64,000 bases of DNA from Sphagnum magellanicum (Eukaryota; Streptophyta; Sphagnopsida; Sphagnales; Sphagnaceae). The position numbers and the translations under genes were made by a program. The stretch covers positions 8,531,347 to 8,595,346 of the forward strand of contig CM038922.1 of NCBI GenBank assembly GCA_021904315.1, read 5' to 3'. Position 1 is the first letter of the stretch; each line of letters begins with the position of its first letter. This document shows positions 1-11,510 of the stretch, in pieces. A model generated the notes under the pieces. The model ran no database searches. It was not told the origin of the DNA and saw only the letters and a list, made by a program, of their open reading frames with translations.

Positions 1-735
1 TGATTATGGCACCTATCACTAAATTAACCAAAAAGACAAAGGCTTTTCCTTGGATAGAGGAATATCAAAAGACTTGGGAATTGATTAAAAATAAGTATAT
101 TAAAGCACTGATATTGATATCACCAAACTGGCAGGTGGAATTTCATGTTCATATAAGTGCATCCTTATTAGCTGTGGGGGCTATTGTTTCAGAACATGAC
201 ATGGAAGAATGATCAACCAATAGTCTATGCTTTTAGGCTTTTGAATAAAGCAGAACAAAATTATAGCACAACAAAGAAAAATGTTTAGCAATGGTTTTTC
301 CTTTACAAAAATTCAAACATTATTTGTTCAACATTGGTTTATTTGGTCAACAAACCACATGTTTCAAGGAAAATAGCTAGATGATTGATATTGTTCCTTG
401 AATATGATTTCACCCTAGAATATAAGCCAAGCAGAACTCATGTAGTTGCAGATGCATTATCAAGATTATCGGATAATGCAGAACTCATAGGTGTGTTTAA
501 TTAAACCACAGATGCAAGTTTGTTTTATATAGGGCCTAAATGGCTGAATGATGTAAACAATTGTTTTAAAAAGGATAGATTGAAGGCAAGTTATCGGTGT
601 TATAAAATCAAAAATTGGTTAGGAGAACAAAACCTTTTACACTAAAGAATGGTGAATTATACAGAATGGGCCTAGACAAAAGATTGTGACAATGTTTGAT
701 AACAACAGAAACATAAATGGTGATGAAAGAATTAC
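1..735 (+). pseudogene. Ty3/gypsy pol remnant, RNase H portion
   Basis: This is the 5' visible part of a decayed Ty3/gypsy polyprotein. Residues from the open stretch at 6-212 match the RT-RNase H connection: an F-P-W-I-E-E-Y type motif, a 'lI.SPNWQVEFHVHISAS' DAS-like segment, then 'VGAIVS'. Downstream, in other frames, come 'PIVYAF', 'LNKAEQNYSTTKKNV' and, near 420-470, the 'PSRTHVVADALSRL' type end of RNase H. Frames shift near 210 and 290 and there are several stops, so no enzyme can be made. The reading continues to a K-E-L-H segment at about 729-738 and is cut there by the CACTA element. Its continuation is at 3870. The upstream part (RT, protease, gag, 5' LTR) lies outside the window. 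Confidence 0.85.
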
Positions 736-764
736 ATGCACTAGAAGAAAAACATGTATTTTCG

Positions 765-960
765 ACTGCTCTTTGCGACTAAATTTTAGTCGCAAGAGAC
801 ATTTTGCAACTAAAATCCTTTTAGTCGCCTAAGACAAGTCGCATGTGAAAACTAGTCACAAATGACAAAGAGTATAAAGTCAACAAATACATTTCATCCT
901 TTGACTCCATTGTATACGTATTGTCACATGCAACTAATATGCGACTATTTTGGTCACAAT
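765..960. repeat. CACTA left subterminal TAGTCGC repeats
   Basis: Several direct and inverted copies of a TAGTCGCA-like octamer (TTTGCGACTAAA, TTTTAGTCGCAA, TTTTAGTCGCCT, AAGTCGCATG, ATGCGACTATTT). Matching copies occur near the right end at about 3795-3840 (TTAGTCGCAAACGAC, AAGTCGCATG). Subterminal arrays of this kind are characteristic of CACTA elements. Confidence 0.75.
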
Positions 961-1144
961 TCAAGGCAAATCATGTGCTCCCACGTGTTTTAATATATGA
1001 TTATTTATATGATTATTATTATTATTTTGAAATAATCTAAGACGTTCAATTCAAAGACTTGGATGATTTTATATTATGGCACGTGGCCCAATGTAAATAT
1101 GCCACGTGGCATTAAAAAAATAATTTAATAAAAATATTAATATT

Positions 1145-1385
1145 AGGTTGGTAGGTACCTAGGTAGGTACATAAATAGGTGCCTACAATCCTTACCTACC
1201 TACCTACCTACCTACCTAGGTAAAGTAGTAAATAGGTAGGTTCTACCTTCCTAGGCTAAATACCTACTCATATAAGTAGGTACTTAAATAGGTAGGTACA
1301 TAGACTGACCTAGATGGGTAGGTCAAACTAGGTACCTACCTAGCTAGATAGATAAGTAGGTTGGGGAGGTATGTACTTAAGAATT
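1145..1385. repeat. TAGGTACCTA/CCTACC simple-repeat patch
   Basis: About 240 bp of interspersed TAGGTAGG and CCTACCTA tetranucleotide runs in both orientations inside the CACTA element, able to form many local hairpins around TAGGTACCTA palindromes. The same palindrome recurs at 37,302-37,391 (inside a Helitron), near 32,330-32,450, near 39,685 and near 55,540-55,590. Confidence 0.7.
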
Positions 1386-2479
1386 GTGCATTATTTGTTT
1401 TTTTGTTTTGGGTTGAGCCTTTTGATTAGCTCATCCCATGTGCACAAACTTCTTAATGTGAAATTGCATAGGCACACCCCTTTGTTTATATAGTGTTCAA
1501 AATAGGAATGGAGAACAAACAATATGGGATAAGTTTTGAAGTTGCAATTTCCTTACAAACTAAGTTGTAATTCCAAAGCTTTCTTCATCCCTTATTTCCT
1601 AGGGTTTTTAGATTTTAAAACAATTCAAGTACTAGATAATTAAATAATCATTTAGTTCATAATGATGAAATTTACATATATTTAAATTATAAACTATACA
1701 CTACAAATATTCAGTATTCATTATCAATTACTTAAATAAGTAATACCTTCTTCATATTTGACAAACTAACTATCTAATTACTCACAAGTTATTAATACAT
1801 AATTCATAAATAATAAAATATTTTAAAATATTTAATTATTTTTCAAAATCTGATCAAGCTATATATAATATAATTAATATGAAATAAATTTAATGGTTAT
1901 AATTTAAAATTAAATTTTGAAGAATTATTATTCAACTAATTACATTATTTATTGTATAATAACATTTATTCTTGTAAAAATTATTATAGGTCAAATAATT
2001 TTTTTCTCTTGGTAATTATTAACTATAAATACAATAATTTGTTAAACATAACATTAATTTTCATAATTACTATAAAATTACTATAAAATATTTATCATAG
2101 ATGATTAATCACAGAATTTTTTAAGATAATATTATTGTATAATAATTCATGAAATTAAAATCAGTAAAATAATTATTCCAACTACACTATAATTTTTTCC
2201 AAATTTTTAATTCAGGTTTGAAGTTATAAATTAAAGAATGTGAATAATTATGTTCAATTAGAAAATAATTATGCACATACTAATTAATTTTTATATGAAG
2301 TAATTACAATGATTTTAAAGTAATGTCACATTAATTTATTTAATTAATTTCTTCTAATATAATAATATAAATTATATAATATAGAAATCTATGTCATAAC
2401 AATAATTATTTAGTATCACTTAGATTTAATAAACATAATCATTTATAATTATTTATAAAAGTGATTTATTATGGATAGC

Positions 2480-3480
2480 ACTAGTAAAAAAAACCCTTGA
2501 AATTCAATCAATAATTTTTTGAATTAAAATATAAATTTAAGATTCCAAAATAGTGATTCAGAATTCAAATATCGGTTTTTAGAAGTTTTTAGAAGTTAAA
2601 TAAGAAATTTCAGAATTGAAATGTTAATTTTCAGATTCAAATAATAATATTCAAAATTAAAATTTGCATTTGAAGACTTAATTAATAATTTTCTGAATTG
2701 AAATATTAATTCTGAGAATCCAAAATAATAATATGGAATTCCAATTTCAACTTTCAAGTCAAATAATTTCTTAAAATTTAAATTTTAAACTTCAAAATTC
2801 AAATATCAAAGTTGAAATAAAAATATTTAAAATCAAGTTGCCAATTTTTAGAGTCAATAATTTTTTTAAAATTTAAACAATAATTTTTAGATTCAAAAAT
2901 AATAATTTAGAATTCAAATATCAGTTTTTTAAATCAAAAAAGTTTTTTGAATTTAAATAAAAAATTTCAGAATTGAAATGTTAATTTTCATATTCAAATA
3001 ACAATATTCAAAATTGAAATGTCCATTTTTAGACTCAATTACTAATTTTCAGACTTGAAGTATTAATTTTGAAAATCTAAATTTCAGGTTCGAATTAAAT
3101 GATTATTTAAAACATAAATGAAAAATTTTCATAACTAAAATATAAATTTCATATTCACATAAAAATATTCAAAATTAAATGGAATATTCAAATTAATCCA
3201 TTTTTATGATCAATTATAATTTTCTGAATTGAAATACTAATTTTTGGATTCGAAAATATTAATTTAGAATTCAAAATCAATTTTTAGATCAAATCAGTCT
3301 TTTTGAATTGAAAATATCATATTCAATCAAAATTTTCAAATTCAAATAATGTTTTAAACAATTGAAATAACAATTTTCAGATTCAAATATCAAGTTTCAA
3401 ATTTTAATAAAATTTTTAAAAAGTTAAAATAACATTTTTTCATAATTGAAATATCAATATTCATATTTGAATAAAAAAAT
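2480..3480. repeat. AT-rich degenerate repeats inside the CACTA element
   Basis: The stretch is built from diverged short units on the theme TTCAGAATTGAAATATTAA / TTTTAGATTCAAATAA, repeated about every 35-45 bp without strict period. It contains no coding sequence. The neighbouring stretch 1600-2480 is also AT-rich and featureless. Confidence 0.55.
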
Positions 3481-3528
3481 TCAAAAGTTCATATATTAAT
3501 TTTGCGATTCATTATTTGAACAATATAC

Positions 3529-3533
<5 letters not shown>

Positions 3534-3560
<27 letters not shown>
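3534..3560. repeat. (TA)n microsatellite
   Basis: A run of about 13 TA dinucleotides in the right part of the CACTA element. Confidence 0.85.
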
Positions 3561-3565
<5 letters not shown>

Positions 3566-3869
3566 AAATTTTAGTACATACATTAAAATATACCCGTATG
3601 TCATTGTAGAATACCTTTAGGATGCAACTAATTTGGTGACTATTGTGACTAATGGGACATATCAACCTATTAATGGATGAAAATAAATGTAAAATTGATG
3701 TAACCAATAGGATGAAATTTCTAATAGTTGCATCATAGTTGTGAAAATGACCAAAATAGTTGAAAGTTGGTCTTGTAGTTGGAAATATTCTCAAATTTAG
3801 TCGCAAACGACTATAAGTCGCATGTAGTCGTAAATTGACTGGTTACATTTTGGCTGATTTCTACTAGTG

Positions 3870-6060
3870 ATGAGGGACCTTAAAGAAGGCATTTTGCAAC
3901 GGAAACAACGTAGAGGAAAATATTAAATGTTAAATATTGGTGGCCAAACTATGTATAGGTATGTGCGTGATTACTGCAGATCTTATGATGCATTTCAAAT
4001 AATAGGAGGATTGGCAACTCAAAGTTTTGCAAAGCTGGTCACAAGTCTTTTAAAGGAACCATTTATGAAATGGGGACTTGATTTTGTGGGGCCAATTAAA
4101 TGAGCAAGGAGATATACAAAGAACAAATATATTTTTGTTGCCACAATGTCACAACCCTAGCCTTGGGCTTGTGACCAAGGCAAGGGCTTATGAAGGTGTG
4201 GGCTAAGAGTGAGCTTTGGAATCACATTTCATGCTCCCGAGAGTGCAAGAGAGTGTGAGGGAATGAACCCACATTCCCAAATGAACTTTCACTTTGGGAG
4301 TTGGAGTGCCAATGGACTTTTGAATCTTCAAAGGGTGATTTCAAGAGTCAAAATTCACTGGATTGAGATGTTACTTATATCATTGAAAAACTTGGAACGT
4401 AGAATCTGAAATGGGCTCACATCACCCATTTGAACACTTAAAACACAAGTTATGGCCAAAAGAAGGGCCGAGAGTCAAATTGACAGTTTGACTCCCAATC
4501 ACTAAAAGTCAAGAATCACTTGACTTCCTTGCATGAAAGTGGTGTTCCACATATCGTTGGAAAGCTCTCAACAAGGGCTAAAACTTTGCTTTAGACCTCA
4601 TTTCCATTGGAGGTCTGCACACAAAATTATGGGCCTCAAAATTTGTGGAAGTCCCAACTTTGGGAATTTCGAGACTCCCACTTGGGAGTCTTAGGACAAA
4701 ATGCCACTTGAATGTTGGCCCCGTGGCCATGCATAGAGTATATACTACAAGGGGGAAGGTGGTGGTTTCCCCCAAGCTCGGGCCGTGGTAAGTATTGTGA
4801 GTCTATGTTTGCATGTGGCTTGTCCATGCACAAAAAAGATCCAACTACACATTAACCAACCTATTGTTTAGTTTGTGCAAGTCCGTGTGAGTAAGTGACT
4901 TGCTTGTCAATCTTCCTAGTCCCATCCTAGAGCTCGAGCATGCCCTTCTACCCCCGAAGTGCTACGAGCCAGGGAGCGCACCCCAACTTCCTATTCTTTT
5001 GTTGTTTTCATCTTAAATTCACATTTGAATCTATTGAGGAGGTTGGGAGTGTGTCATACAAACTATGCTACTAAGTGGATGGAAGCAAAAACATTGAAAA
5101 TTAATACAACAATAGTCAAAACAAATTTTTTATATGAATGCATATTAACCAAATTTGGATATCCTTTGACTATAATCACAAATCAGGGAATTCATTTTAT
5201 TAATGATGCCATCAAGTTATTGACATATCATTTTTTGATGAAACATATTAGTTCTACAACTTATTATCCTTAGGGGAATGGGTAGGTTGAGTTTACTAAC
5301 AAGGTACTTGGGACACTGTTGACCAAATTAGTTCGTGAAAATATACCAAATTAGAATGAACATCTATTTATAGTGTTATTTTCATATTGAACTACATACA
5401 AAGTAGCAACAAGGTATACACCATATCAATTAGTGTATGCATTACATCCATTAATGCCCATAATGTACATCGTTCCAATTATTGGTGGAGACAATAGAAA
5501 CCATACTCTAATGAGAGTTTTAACTAGTAGAATTACAAAGTTCGAAAAGTTGCAAGAAGCTATAATGTAGGCTGTAGAAATTATAAAAATTCAATGATGG
5601 AATAGAGCATTATGGAGTCAACAAAATAATATGAAAAAAAAAAAAGTTTTAGTGATTATGTCCTATGGTTTCTAAAGGGCAATAAGTCACACCTAAGGAA
5701 GTTTATTAGGAAATGGTTTAGACCATATATATTAGAGTATGTGTTGCCAAATAACATTGTGTTATGGTAACCATTGAGAAGTTTGAAACTAACCTTGTGT
5801 TGATCAACGTGAATAAGCTCAAACCTTAAAAATACATGGAATTTGAAGTTCAAAAAAAAGAACAGCAAATGCCATATATTGGGAAAAAAATTACAAGTGA
5901 AGTTTAGGAAGAAAATTTTGACATAAAGGAAGACAATGAAGGATGTCAACTATAGAAACCACAGATGAAAAATAATGAAGATAAAGAATAGATCATAGAT
6001 CTAATGGTGAACACAATTTGTATTTTTGATTTCTAGAAGAAGAAGAATTGCAACAATGCG
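3870..6060 (+). pseudogene. Ty3/gypsy pol remnant, integrase portion
   Basis: Continuation of the pol remnant at 1-735. From 3873 the frame gives the E-G-P segment that follows the K-E-L-H interrupted at 738, the start of the integrase zinc-binding region. Near 4060 'KEPFMKWGLDFVGPIK' opens the catalytic core. After the solo LTR (4147-5056) the core resumes with 'YATKWMEAK' (about 5063), 'ILTKFGYPLTIITNQG' and, past a stop, the region normally holding GNGQVE. The tail 'RPYILEYVLPNNIVLW' at about 5715-5770 is the C-terminal domain. There are many stops, including in GNG*VE. No chromodomain is visible and no 3' LTR was found, so the element is dead and its right edge near 6060 is a guess. Confidence 0.85.
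4147..5056. mobile_element. Solo LTR, 910 bp, nested in integrase pseudogene
   Basis: The segment begins TGTCACAACCCTAG and ends GAGTGTGTCA, so it has TG...CA termini. It is flanked by CACAA (4142-4146) and TACAA (5057-5061), a 5-bp target duplication with one mismatch. Leaving out the segment plus one duplication, the integrase reading (V-A-T then N-Y-A-T-K) is in frame across the site. There is no internal retroelement coding sequence, so this is a solo LTR left by LTR-LTR recombination. Orientation is unknown. A related, more diverged fragment lies in inverse orientation at about 8820-9130. Confidence 0.8.
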
Positions 6061-6086
6061 GGATTTGGGATGCATAAATCTATAGA

Positions 6087-6340
6087 TTATATGTTAGGCG
6101 TATTGATTGAATCAACAACAATATTTTCTCGGTCATCAAGAGTGTTCGCATAATCATCAAAATTATGGGCACAATTAGCAAAAAAATTGGTATAGTCACT
6201 ACATATGTTTCCATAATTAGTAGATAAATGGGCATAATCAACAAAATGTGTATAGGGCAAACAAAATGGAGTTAGTATAAATAATGTGGGGCGATTACGA
6301 ATGTGGAGAAATTGGAAAGTCGAATTTGCGATGTTCATTC
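6087..6340. repeat. Degenerate ~24-bp tandem repeat
   Basis: Repeated blocks on the theme CATAATCATCAAAATTATGGGCA / CATAATTAGTAGATAAATGGG recur every 20-27 bp about seven times. The minus strand is open here and gives an Asp-Tyr-Ala-His/Asn rich repeat, but I recognise no protein and regard the openness as a by-product of the repeat. Confidence 0.4.
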
Positions 6341-7920
6341 ATAATGATGATGCTAAGTGTTTCCATGTGGTTTACAAGGCATAGAATGGGGGTGACAAAT
6401 GTTGCCAAAGTTTTAAAACCACAAAATGGGGAAAGAAATTAGGCATTGTTACAAACCTTTTTACCTTGTTGACTCATCCTAAATATTTCCATCTTCATAT
6501 GAGCCGCATGATTTGCCCTCCTTAAAAATGGCATAAAAATATGTATAGGCACCAAGTAAAACTAAGGAAGGTCTTGAAAATGATTCCATATTCCATAACA
6601 AATCCTACATCCACTTGCTACTATATGTCCCCCATTTGTATGTAATATCTACAAGAGAACAAAACATTTTTTAATAACATATGGTGAACAACACGAAAAA
6701 AATATTGAAGAATATTATAAAATGGAAACATAAGGTTCTAATATGTTATTCATGTTGAGTGGAAAAAATGAAATTTGGGGCCGGATGTAATAGTTATTAC
6801 CCAATTTGCCAACTTTTCATCCCATCCTTGTTAACAATCCAAATTTCAAAATTAATTATTTGGGACAAGTGAAGCCGATTGGCGCATCATAGAACAAATG
6901 TTTAAACATTTGAACATTTTAAAGGATAAACATAAACAATTAAAAGAATGTGAAAATGTTCGCAATTTAGCCAAGGAACTATTTCGAACATCTCCACCAA
7001 CACTCAATATGTGACCTTGGAAATCTTAATTGAGGTTCATTGGTCTAGTCCAATGAATCCAGTGGAAGGAGTTCTATGACCCTAAATAATGCACAATTTT
7101 CATAGCCATGGTACTAGCTTTAGAAGAGTCTAATAAACACAGTCAAATGGTATTTATTGATTGCTCCCTGAATCTGATGGGCTAGATGGTTTGATTGGTC
7201 CAAGTGGGTTGCTATTAGTAGTTTCCCACCTACTTCCAATCCCAATTTCAGTTTTATGGGTGAGGTTGGAAAAAATTTAGTAACTAAAACTTGGTTGTCA
7301 AAAATATTTTTGCGGAGTCACATACTCTGCGTTGGTGGAAATGCTCTTCCTAATAACTAAAGAACAATTGCTACTAAGAATGATGCATTTTTGTAGCAAA
7401 AAAACTACCTACTTAGTAATAACTTCAAAGTCATCGCACATGATGGCATCATTCACCATTGTGATGGAACCCTAACAAACTTCATTGTTTTGTCATAACA
7501 CTTATGGTGTTATTAGCCTTTGAAAACAATTATGTATGTCATCCAATAGCGTAAGAAAAATGCCAACTATATAGTTTATCCAAAATCTAAAAAAACTGGG
7601 TGAAATGGTATTGAACATTTAGACCCACATTATGACCCACTTTGGCTTTTGTTGGGCCCTGCCCCCATAAGGATAGGAACTATGGCATTGGATCCAACTT
7701 TTGGAAGTTTTAACTGGTTTCATATTAGGTGAACTGGTTTCTTTGGTCAAAGTGTTTAGATTGGAATGAATTTTTTTGGTGTTCAAAGTGTGGACATAAT
7801 GGGTTGATGTACAACATCTTATCTATTGGCAGGGCCAGTGGGTTTGTGATGCCCTGTTTTTCTTATTGAAACTTGGGTCCTCTCTTTATTTGTTTATTTT
7901 TTTCCCCCTTTGCTGGATGC
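6340..7920. other. Non-coding, no recognisable feature
   Basis: AT-rich sequence with short fragments resembling old transposon sequence but nothing I can assign to a family. No tRNA, no conserved protein match and no clear repeat. Confidence 0.4.
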
Positions 7921-7975
7921 TTGTTGGCCTTGCTTATGAAGGTAAGGATATTGTGTTTAAATTCACTATAGAGTA
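7921..7975 (+). repeat. Left inverted-repeat arm, outer fragment
   Basis: This is the outer end of a repeat whose inverted copy sits at 14,144-14,456. Shared blocks are TTGTTGGCCTTGC, GATATT.TTGTGTTTA and ATTCA(C/T)TATAGAGTA. The arm resumes at 11,939 after two Helitrons. Confidence 0.8.
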
Positions 7976-8089
7976 CTAGTCTGTAAACCCATTTTGCAAG
8001 CAAAATGATCAAATAAGCAAAAGATTAAAGTGTTATGTATCAAAGTCCATTTCGTCCATTTCTACCCATAAAATGAATGTTGTGTAAAA

Positions 8090-8124
8090 AGGCACTATTT
8101 TTTTCCACAACTAGTGTGTGTATG

Positions 8125-8159
<35 letters not shown>

Positions 8160-8612
8160 TTTTCACACACACCAAAAACCTTCACACACACTAAAAGCTA
8201 AAACCCAAAACCTTTTTTTTCCTTTTAGGGGTGGGTGGGGACATCATTTGCAAAAGAGATAGATGACGAGTATATTGGCTTTTAATAGTATATACCCTAC
8301 TACTACCTTGGTAGTTTTTCACACTAATTTATATATTTTTTCAAAAATGTTGAAATTTTCAAATTTTCATTTTTTCCCCCCAAGTTAAAAAAAATTCTAA
8401 AAGAAAATATTGAGCATTCAAGAAAATTCTATTTGGTTGAAATGATTTTTCAAATTATATATTTATTTATTTGACAAACATTTTTTGAAGCTTGTTACCA
8501 AGGTATGTTCTTTTTTTTATAATTAATTAATTAATTGACAAACATTGGTTCCACTTGCCAAGGTATTACAATATATGATATTATTATTAAATGCAAGAAT
8601 AAACCCTCCCCC
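8090..8612. repeat. Direct repeat copy 1 inside Helitron A
   Basis: About 520 bp (GTGTGTG tract, ACCCAAAACCTTTTTTTT, GGGGACATCATTTGCAA, AGTATATTGGCTTTTAATAG, TTGACAAACATTTTTTGAAGC, ending in a C run) repeated in the same orientation at 10,667-11,150 with roughly 85-90% identity by eye. The copy lies about 110 bp from the Helitron 3' end. The downstream copy has no such terminus, so a partial internal duplication or a tandem Helitron fragment is likely. Confidence 0.8.
8113..8156. repeat. (GT)n microsatellite
   Basis: A long GT run (about 20 units) in copy 1. The second copy at about 10,690-10,715 has a shorter, interrupted run. Confidence 0.85.
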
Positions 8613-8819
8613 CCCCCTATCCCTCTCCCCATGAATTCAGAAGTGGAAACAGTAGAAAAAAGAGTTGGGGTATGCTCCCTGATTCATAGCACTTTGGTGG
8701 TAGAGGGGCGTGCTGGAGCTCCATGATGGCGATAAAAAAAAATGACAAGCGGGTCAATTATGCATACACACATGCACAAACCAAACAACTAATTTTTAGT
8801 GCGTAATTGAAACAATTTT

Positions 8820-9130
8820 GGTGTAAGGACGAATCACGAGCATACATGGACTCACAAGATTCACCATGGTTCAAACTTGGTGGAAGCCACCACCTTCCCC
8901 CTTATAGTATTCTCTGTGCTTGGTCATAGGGCTTGCACCCAAATGTCATTTTGTTCCAGGATTCGCAAGTTAAAAGTCTTGAAATTTTCGAAATTAAAAC
9001 TTTTGCGACTTTGGAGACCCATAACTTTTTGTGTAAACCTTCAATTGAGATGAGGTCTCAAGCAAAGTTGTAACCCTTGTTGAGAGCTTTATGATAATAT
9101 GTGGCACACCATTTGCATGTCATGAATTGC
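8820..9130 (-). mobile_element. LTR fragment related to the 4147-5056 solo LTR
   Basis: The reverse complement of this segment matches about 4510-4815. Shared blocks include GGGGGAAGGTGGTGG, CAAAATG.CA.TTGAA/GG, GAGACCTCAT.T, AAAGCTCTCAACAAGGG and GTGAGTC.ATGT. It is truncated at both ends and shows no own termini. Confidence 0.7.
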
Positions 9131-9339
9131 TTCCAATGTGATCTAGGTAGAAAAAAAATTTGCACACAATTAATATATGGAAAGGATCTATATCTTTCTC
9201 CAAACAGGAGCCCAAAGAAAATCCAATCCAAATGTCCTCTATTTAGTAAACAAATCAGCACAAAAATTGACACCAATGGATAATGGGTGAAGTTAAACAT
9301 AGCACAACCAGATTAGAAAATCCAACTGTCAAAAACAAA

Positions 9340-10640
9340 AGTTTCATGAAATTCTCCTTAGAGAGCAAGCTCCTACAGTCAATCAATCATGGAGTGATGA
9401 GCTTTTTCTGGATGTTTCTCACACAGTAGGTATTTGTGTTCTGACAACTAGAAGGCAGCCTCCGCAAGCCTCTTTTAATATGAAGGAATCCAACTTGATA
9501 GGAAAATAGGAAAGGAGTTTAGGATCGCAGATCACTAGCAAAAAAGTGCAAAAGAAGAAGATGACAGATGACTGAAACCAAGCATATATATATAATTCCC
9601 AGGGGCCAGAGTGAACCAGCTCACTATCCAGTAGATGCCTGTGATGACTCAGTTGTGAATGAACGTCCAGTGAGTTAATGTCTGTTTACACCTTGGCAAC
9701 CCATTCTATAAGAAATGTGTGCTATATTTTTAGGCAGATAGGTAGTAAGAGTACTAAGCACTGATTTTACTACCTACTAAAAACCAGCAACTGTACAAAC
9801 CAGAGTTGTTAATAGGCAGTAAAAAACCGGCATCTGCACTAACCAGGTCATGGTTACATAGCTAGGGAATTGGAACACAACAAAAAAAAGTGCTTCTTAA
9901 CCACTTATGCTCCACCCATCATGGGGCCCTGACGGGTGCTAGTTCACTCTGGCCTTTTCCCAACCAAGGAAGGAACGAGGAACCCTGAGCACAGTAGAGG
10001 AAGTAAACAGAACTCTTGATATTTTGACACAGAACACCGAACCATAAGTGAACATTCTTGATATTCTAATTTCTCACATGAATACATCTGCACCTCTTCT
10101 TTTTGACCGGGAAGGAACAAGGAACCCAGAGCATAGAAGAGTAATAAACAGAACTCTGGATATTTCCAAGCTGAATATAGAACAGACAGTAAACACTCTT
10201 AATAATCTCACACCATAACACTCTGTGCCTCTTCTTTTTGACGTGGAATAGCAGAAACTACCCTCCTTGTTCGTGACTTTTTCTCTCATCAAAGTGTTGG
10301 CAAAATCTCTCCATTGTATTTGAACGGCAGTTTTCAACCAAAATCTGTCCTCCACAAAAAAAAAGGGGAGTGAAATCCCTTGGCTCTTTACTCCATTTTG
10401 TCCAGTCATGCATGGAAAGCATCAAGGGAAAAAATGATTAAAAAATCCGGTCAGTGCTTTATGCAGGCTAGTGCTTTACCTCTGCTTATTCATGTTGAAA
10501 AGCAGAAAGTACCCTCCTTAGTTCTTACCTTGATGAATGTTCCTGATGAAGTCTTCATATGATTGGCCCCCAATCCCCAGCTTCAGTTCCAACTAGAGTG
10601 CATAGAATCCGAGCAAAAAGGAAACCATAGACAATCAGGA
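9340..10640. other. Unassigned Helitron A interior with 142-bp tandem duplication
   Basis: This block is less AT-rich than its surroundings. A unit beginning GAAGGAAC(G/A)AGGAACCC occurs at 9968 and again at 10,110, including AAACAGAACTCT(T/G)GATATT and CACCTCTTCTTTTTGAC. Minus-strand open stretch 10,074-10,409 (111 codons) spans the second unit but resembles no protein I know. It could be non-coding host DNA picked up by the Helitron. Confidence 0.4.
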
Positions 10641-10666
10641 ATGCACAGGGTCCTTGTGGAAAAAAA

Positions 10667-11150
10667 AAAGTGCCTTCTTACACAACTCGTGTGTGTATAT
10701 TGTGTGTGTGTGTGTTTTATTTCTTTCACATACACCAAAGGCCAAAACCCAAAACCTTTTTTTTCTTTTGGGGGTGGATGGGGACATCATTTGCAAGAGA
10801 GATAGATGATGGGTATATTGGCTTTTAATAGTATATGCCTTACTACTACCTCGGCAGTTTTTCACACTAATTTATATTTTTTTCAGAAATGTTGAAATTT
10901 TCATTTTTTTTTCCCGCAAGTAACAAAAAAATTCTGAAAGAAAATATTGAACATTCAAGAAAATTCTATTTGGTTGAAATGATTTTTCAAATGATTTATT
11001 TATTTATTTGACAAACATTTTTTGAAGCTTGCTACCAAGGTATGTTTTTCTTTTTTTTAAACTAATTAATTATTTGACAAACATTCATTCAACCTGCCAA
11101 GGTATTACAATATATGATATTATTATTAGATGCAAGAATAAACAACCCCC
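10667..11150. repeat. Direct repeat copy 2 inside Helitron A
   Basis: Second copy of the 8090-8612 repeat, ending in a C-rich run at about 11,145-11,166. Small indels in A and GT runs and scattered substitutions separate it from copy 1. Confidence 0.8.
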
Positions 11151-11510
11151 CCGCCCCCCCCCCCCCAAAAACAATTTGGGGGGTATCCTAGAAAAAATCT
11201 ACCTATTCAAAGTTCTTTAAAAAATAAAATGGGGTTAATAAGTGAATGCAACTTGTAGCCTTGCCTAATAAAAGGCATAGTTGACCCAAAAAAGGCATCC
11301 CACCTACCCCCAAAGTTAAAGAAATTATAAATGATGGTTCGTAAGAACATTCCATTTGAACTCAATGTGGATTAAAAATAGCAATCTCCCATGGAGATAT
11401 TAACCATCGCTCGCTTTGGCTGGGGGCTCAAGGGAGGGGGGGGGCCTCGAGCCAATCACGAATTACTGAATCAAGCATGTGCGGACCCCAATTATTTTAT
11501 ATAAGTAAGA

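Larger units (their letters stand above)
739..3869. mobile_element. Non-autonomous CACTA-type DNA transposon, 3131 bp
   Basis: The left end reads CACTAGAAGAAAAA and the right end, on the opposite strand, CACTAGTAGAAATCAG, so both termini carry the CACTA signature. The 3-bp target duplication is ATG at 736-738 and 3870-3872, the size expected for CACTA/En-Spm elements. Discounting the element plus one ATG, the integrase reading frame on the two sides is continuous, which fixes the boundaries to the base. Subterminal copies of TAGTCGCA or its complement lie at about 765-960 and 3795-3840; such arrays bind the element's own DNA-binding protein in known CACTA families. The interior is AT-rich and I see no transposase, so it would depend on an enzyme supplied in trans. 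Confidence 0.9.
7976..11510 (-). mobile_element. Non-autonomous Helitron A, 3.5 kb
   Basis: Read on the minus strand the element starts TCTTACTTATATAAAA at 11,510. It ends at 7976 with an 18-nt hairpin (CATTTTGC-TT-GCAAAATG, 7990-8007), then GGTTTACAGACTAG, followed by T. TC start, 3' hairpin, CTRR end and insertion between A and T are the hallmarks of Helitrons. It carries no Rep/helicase gene. Inside are two ~500-bp direct repeats, a GT microsatellite, an LTR fragment in inverse orientation and an unassigned block at 9.3-10.6 kb. Its 5' end abuts the 3' end of Helitron B with no spacer. Confidence 0.85.

Noticed and set aside
1145..1385. Possible CRISPR-like array from evenly spaced TAGGTACC repeats
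   Set aside because: There is no fixed spacer length, units occur in both orientations, and the setting is a plant nuclear transposon.
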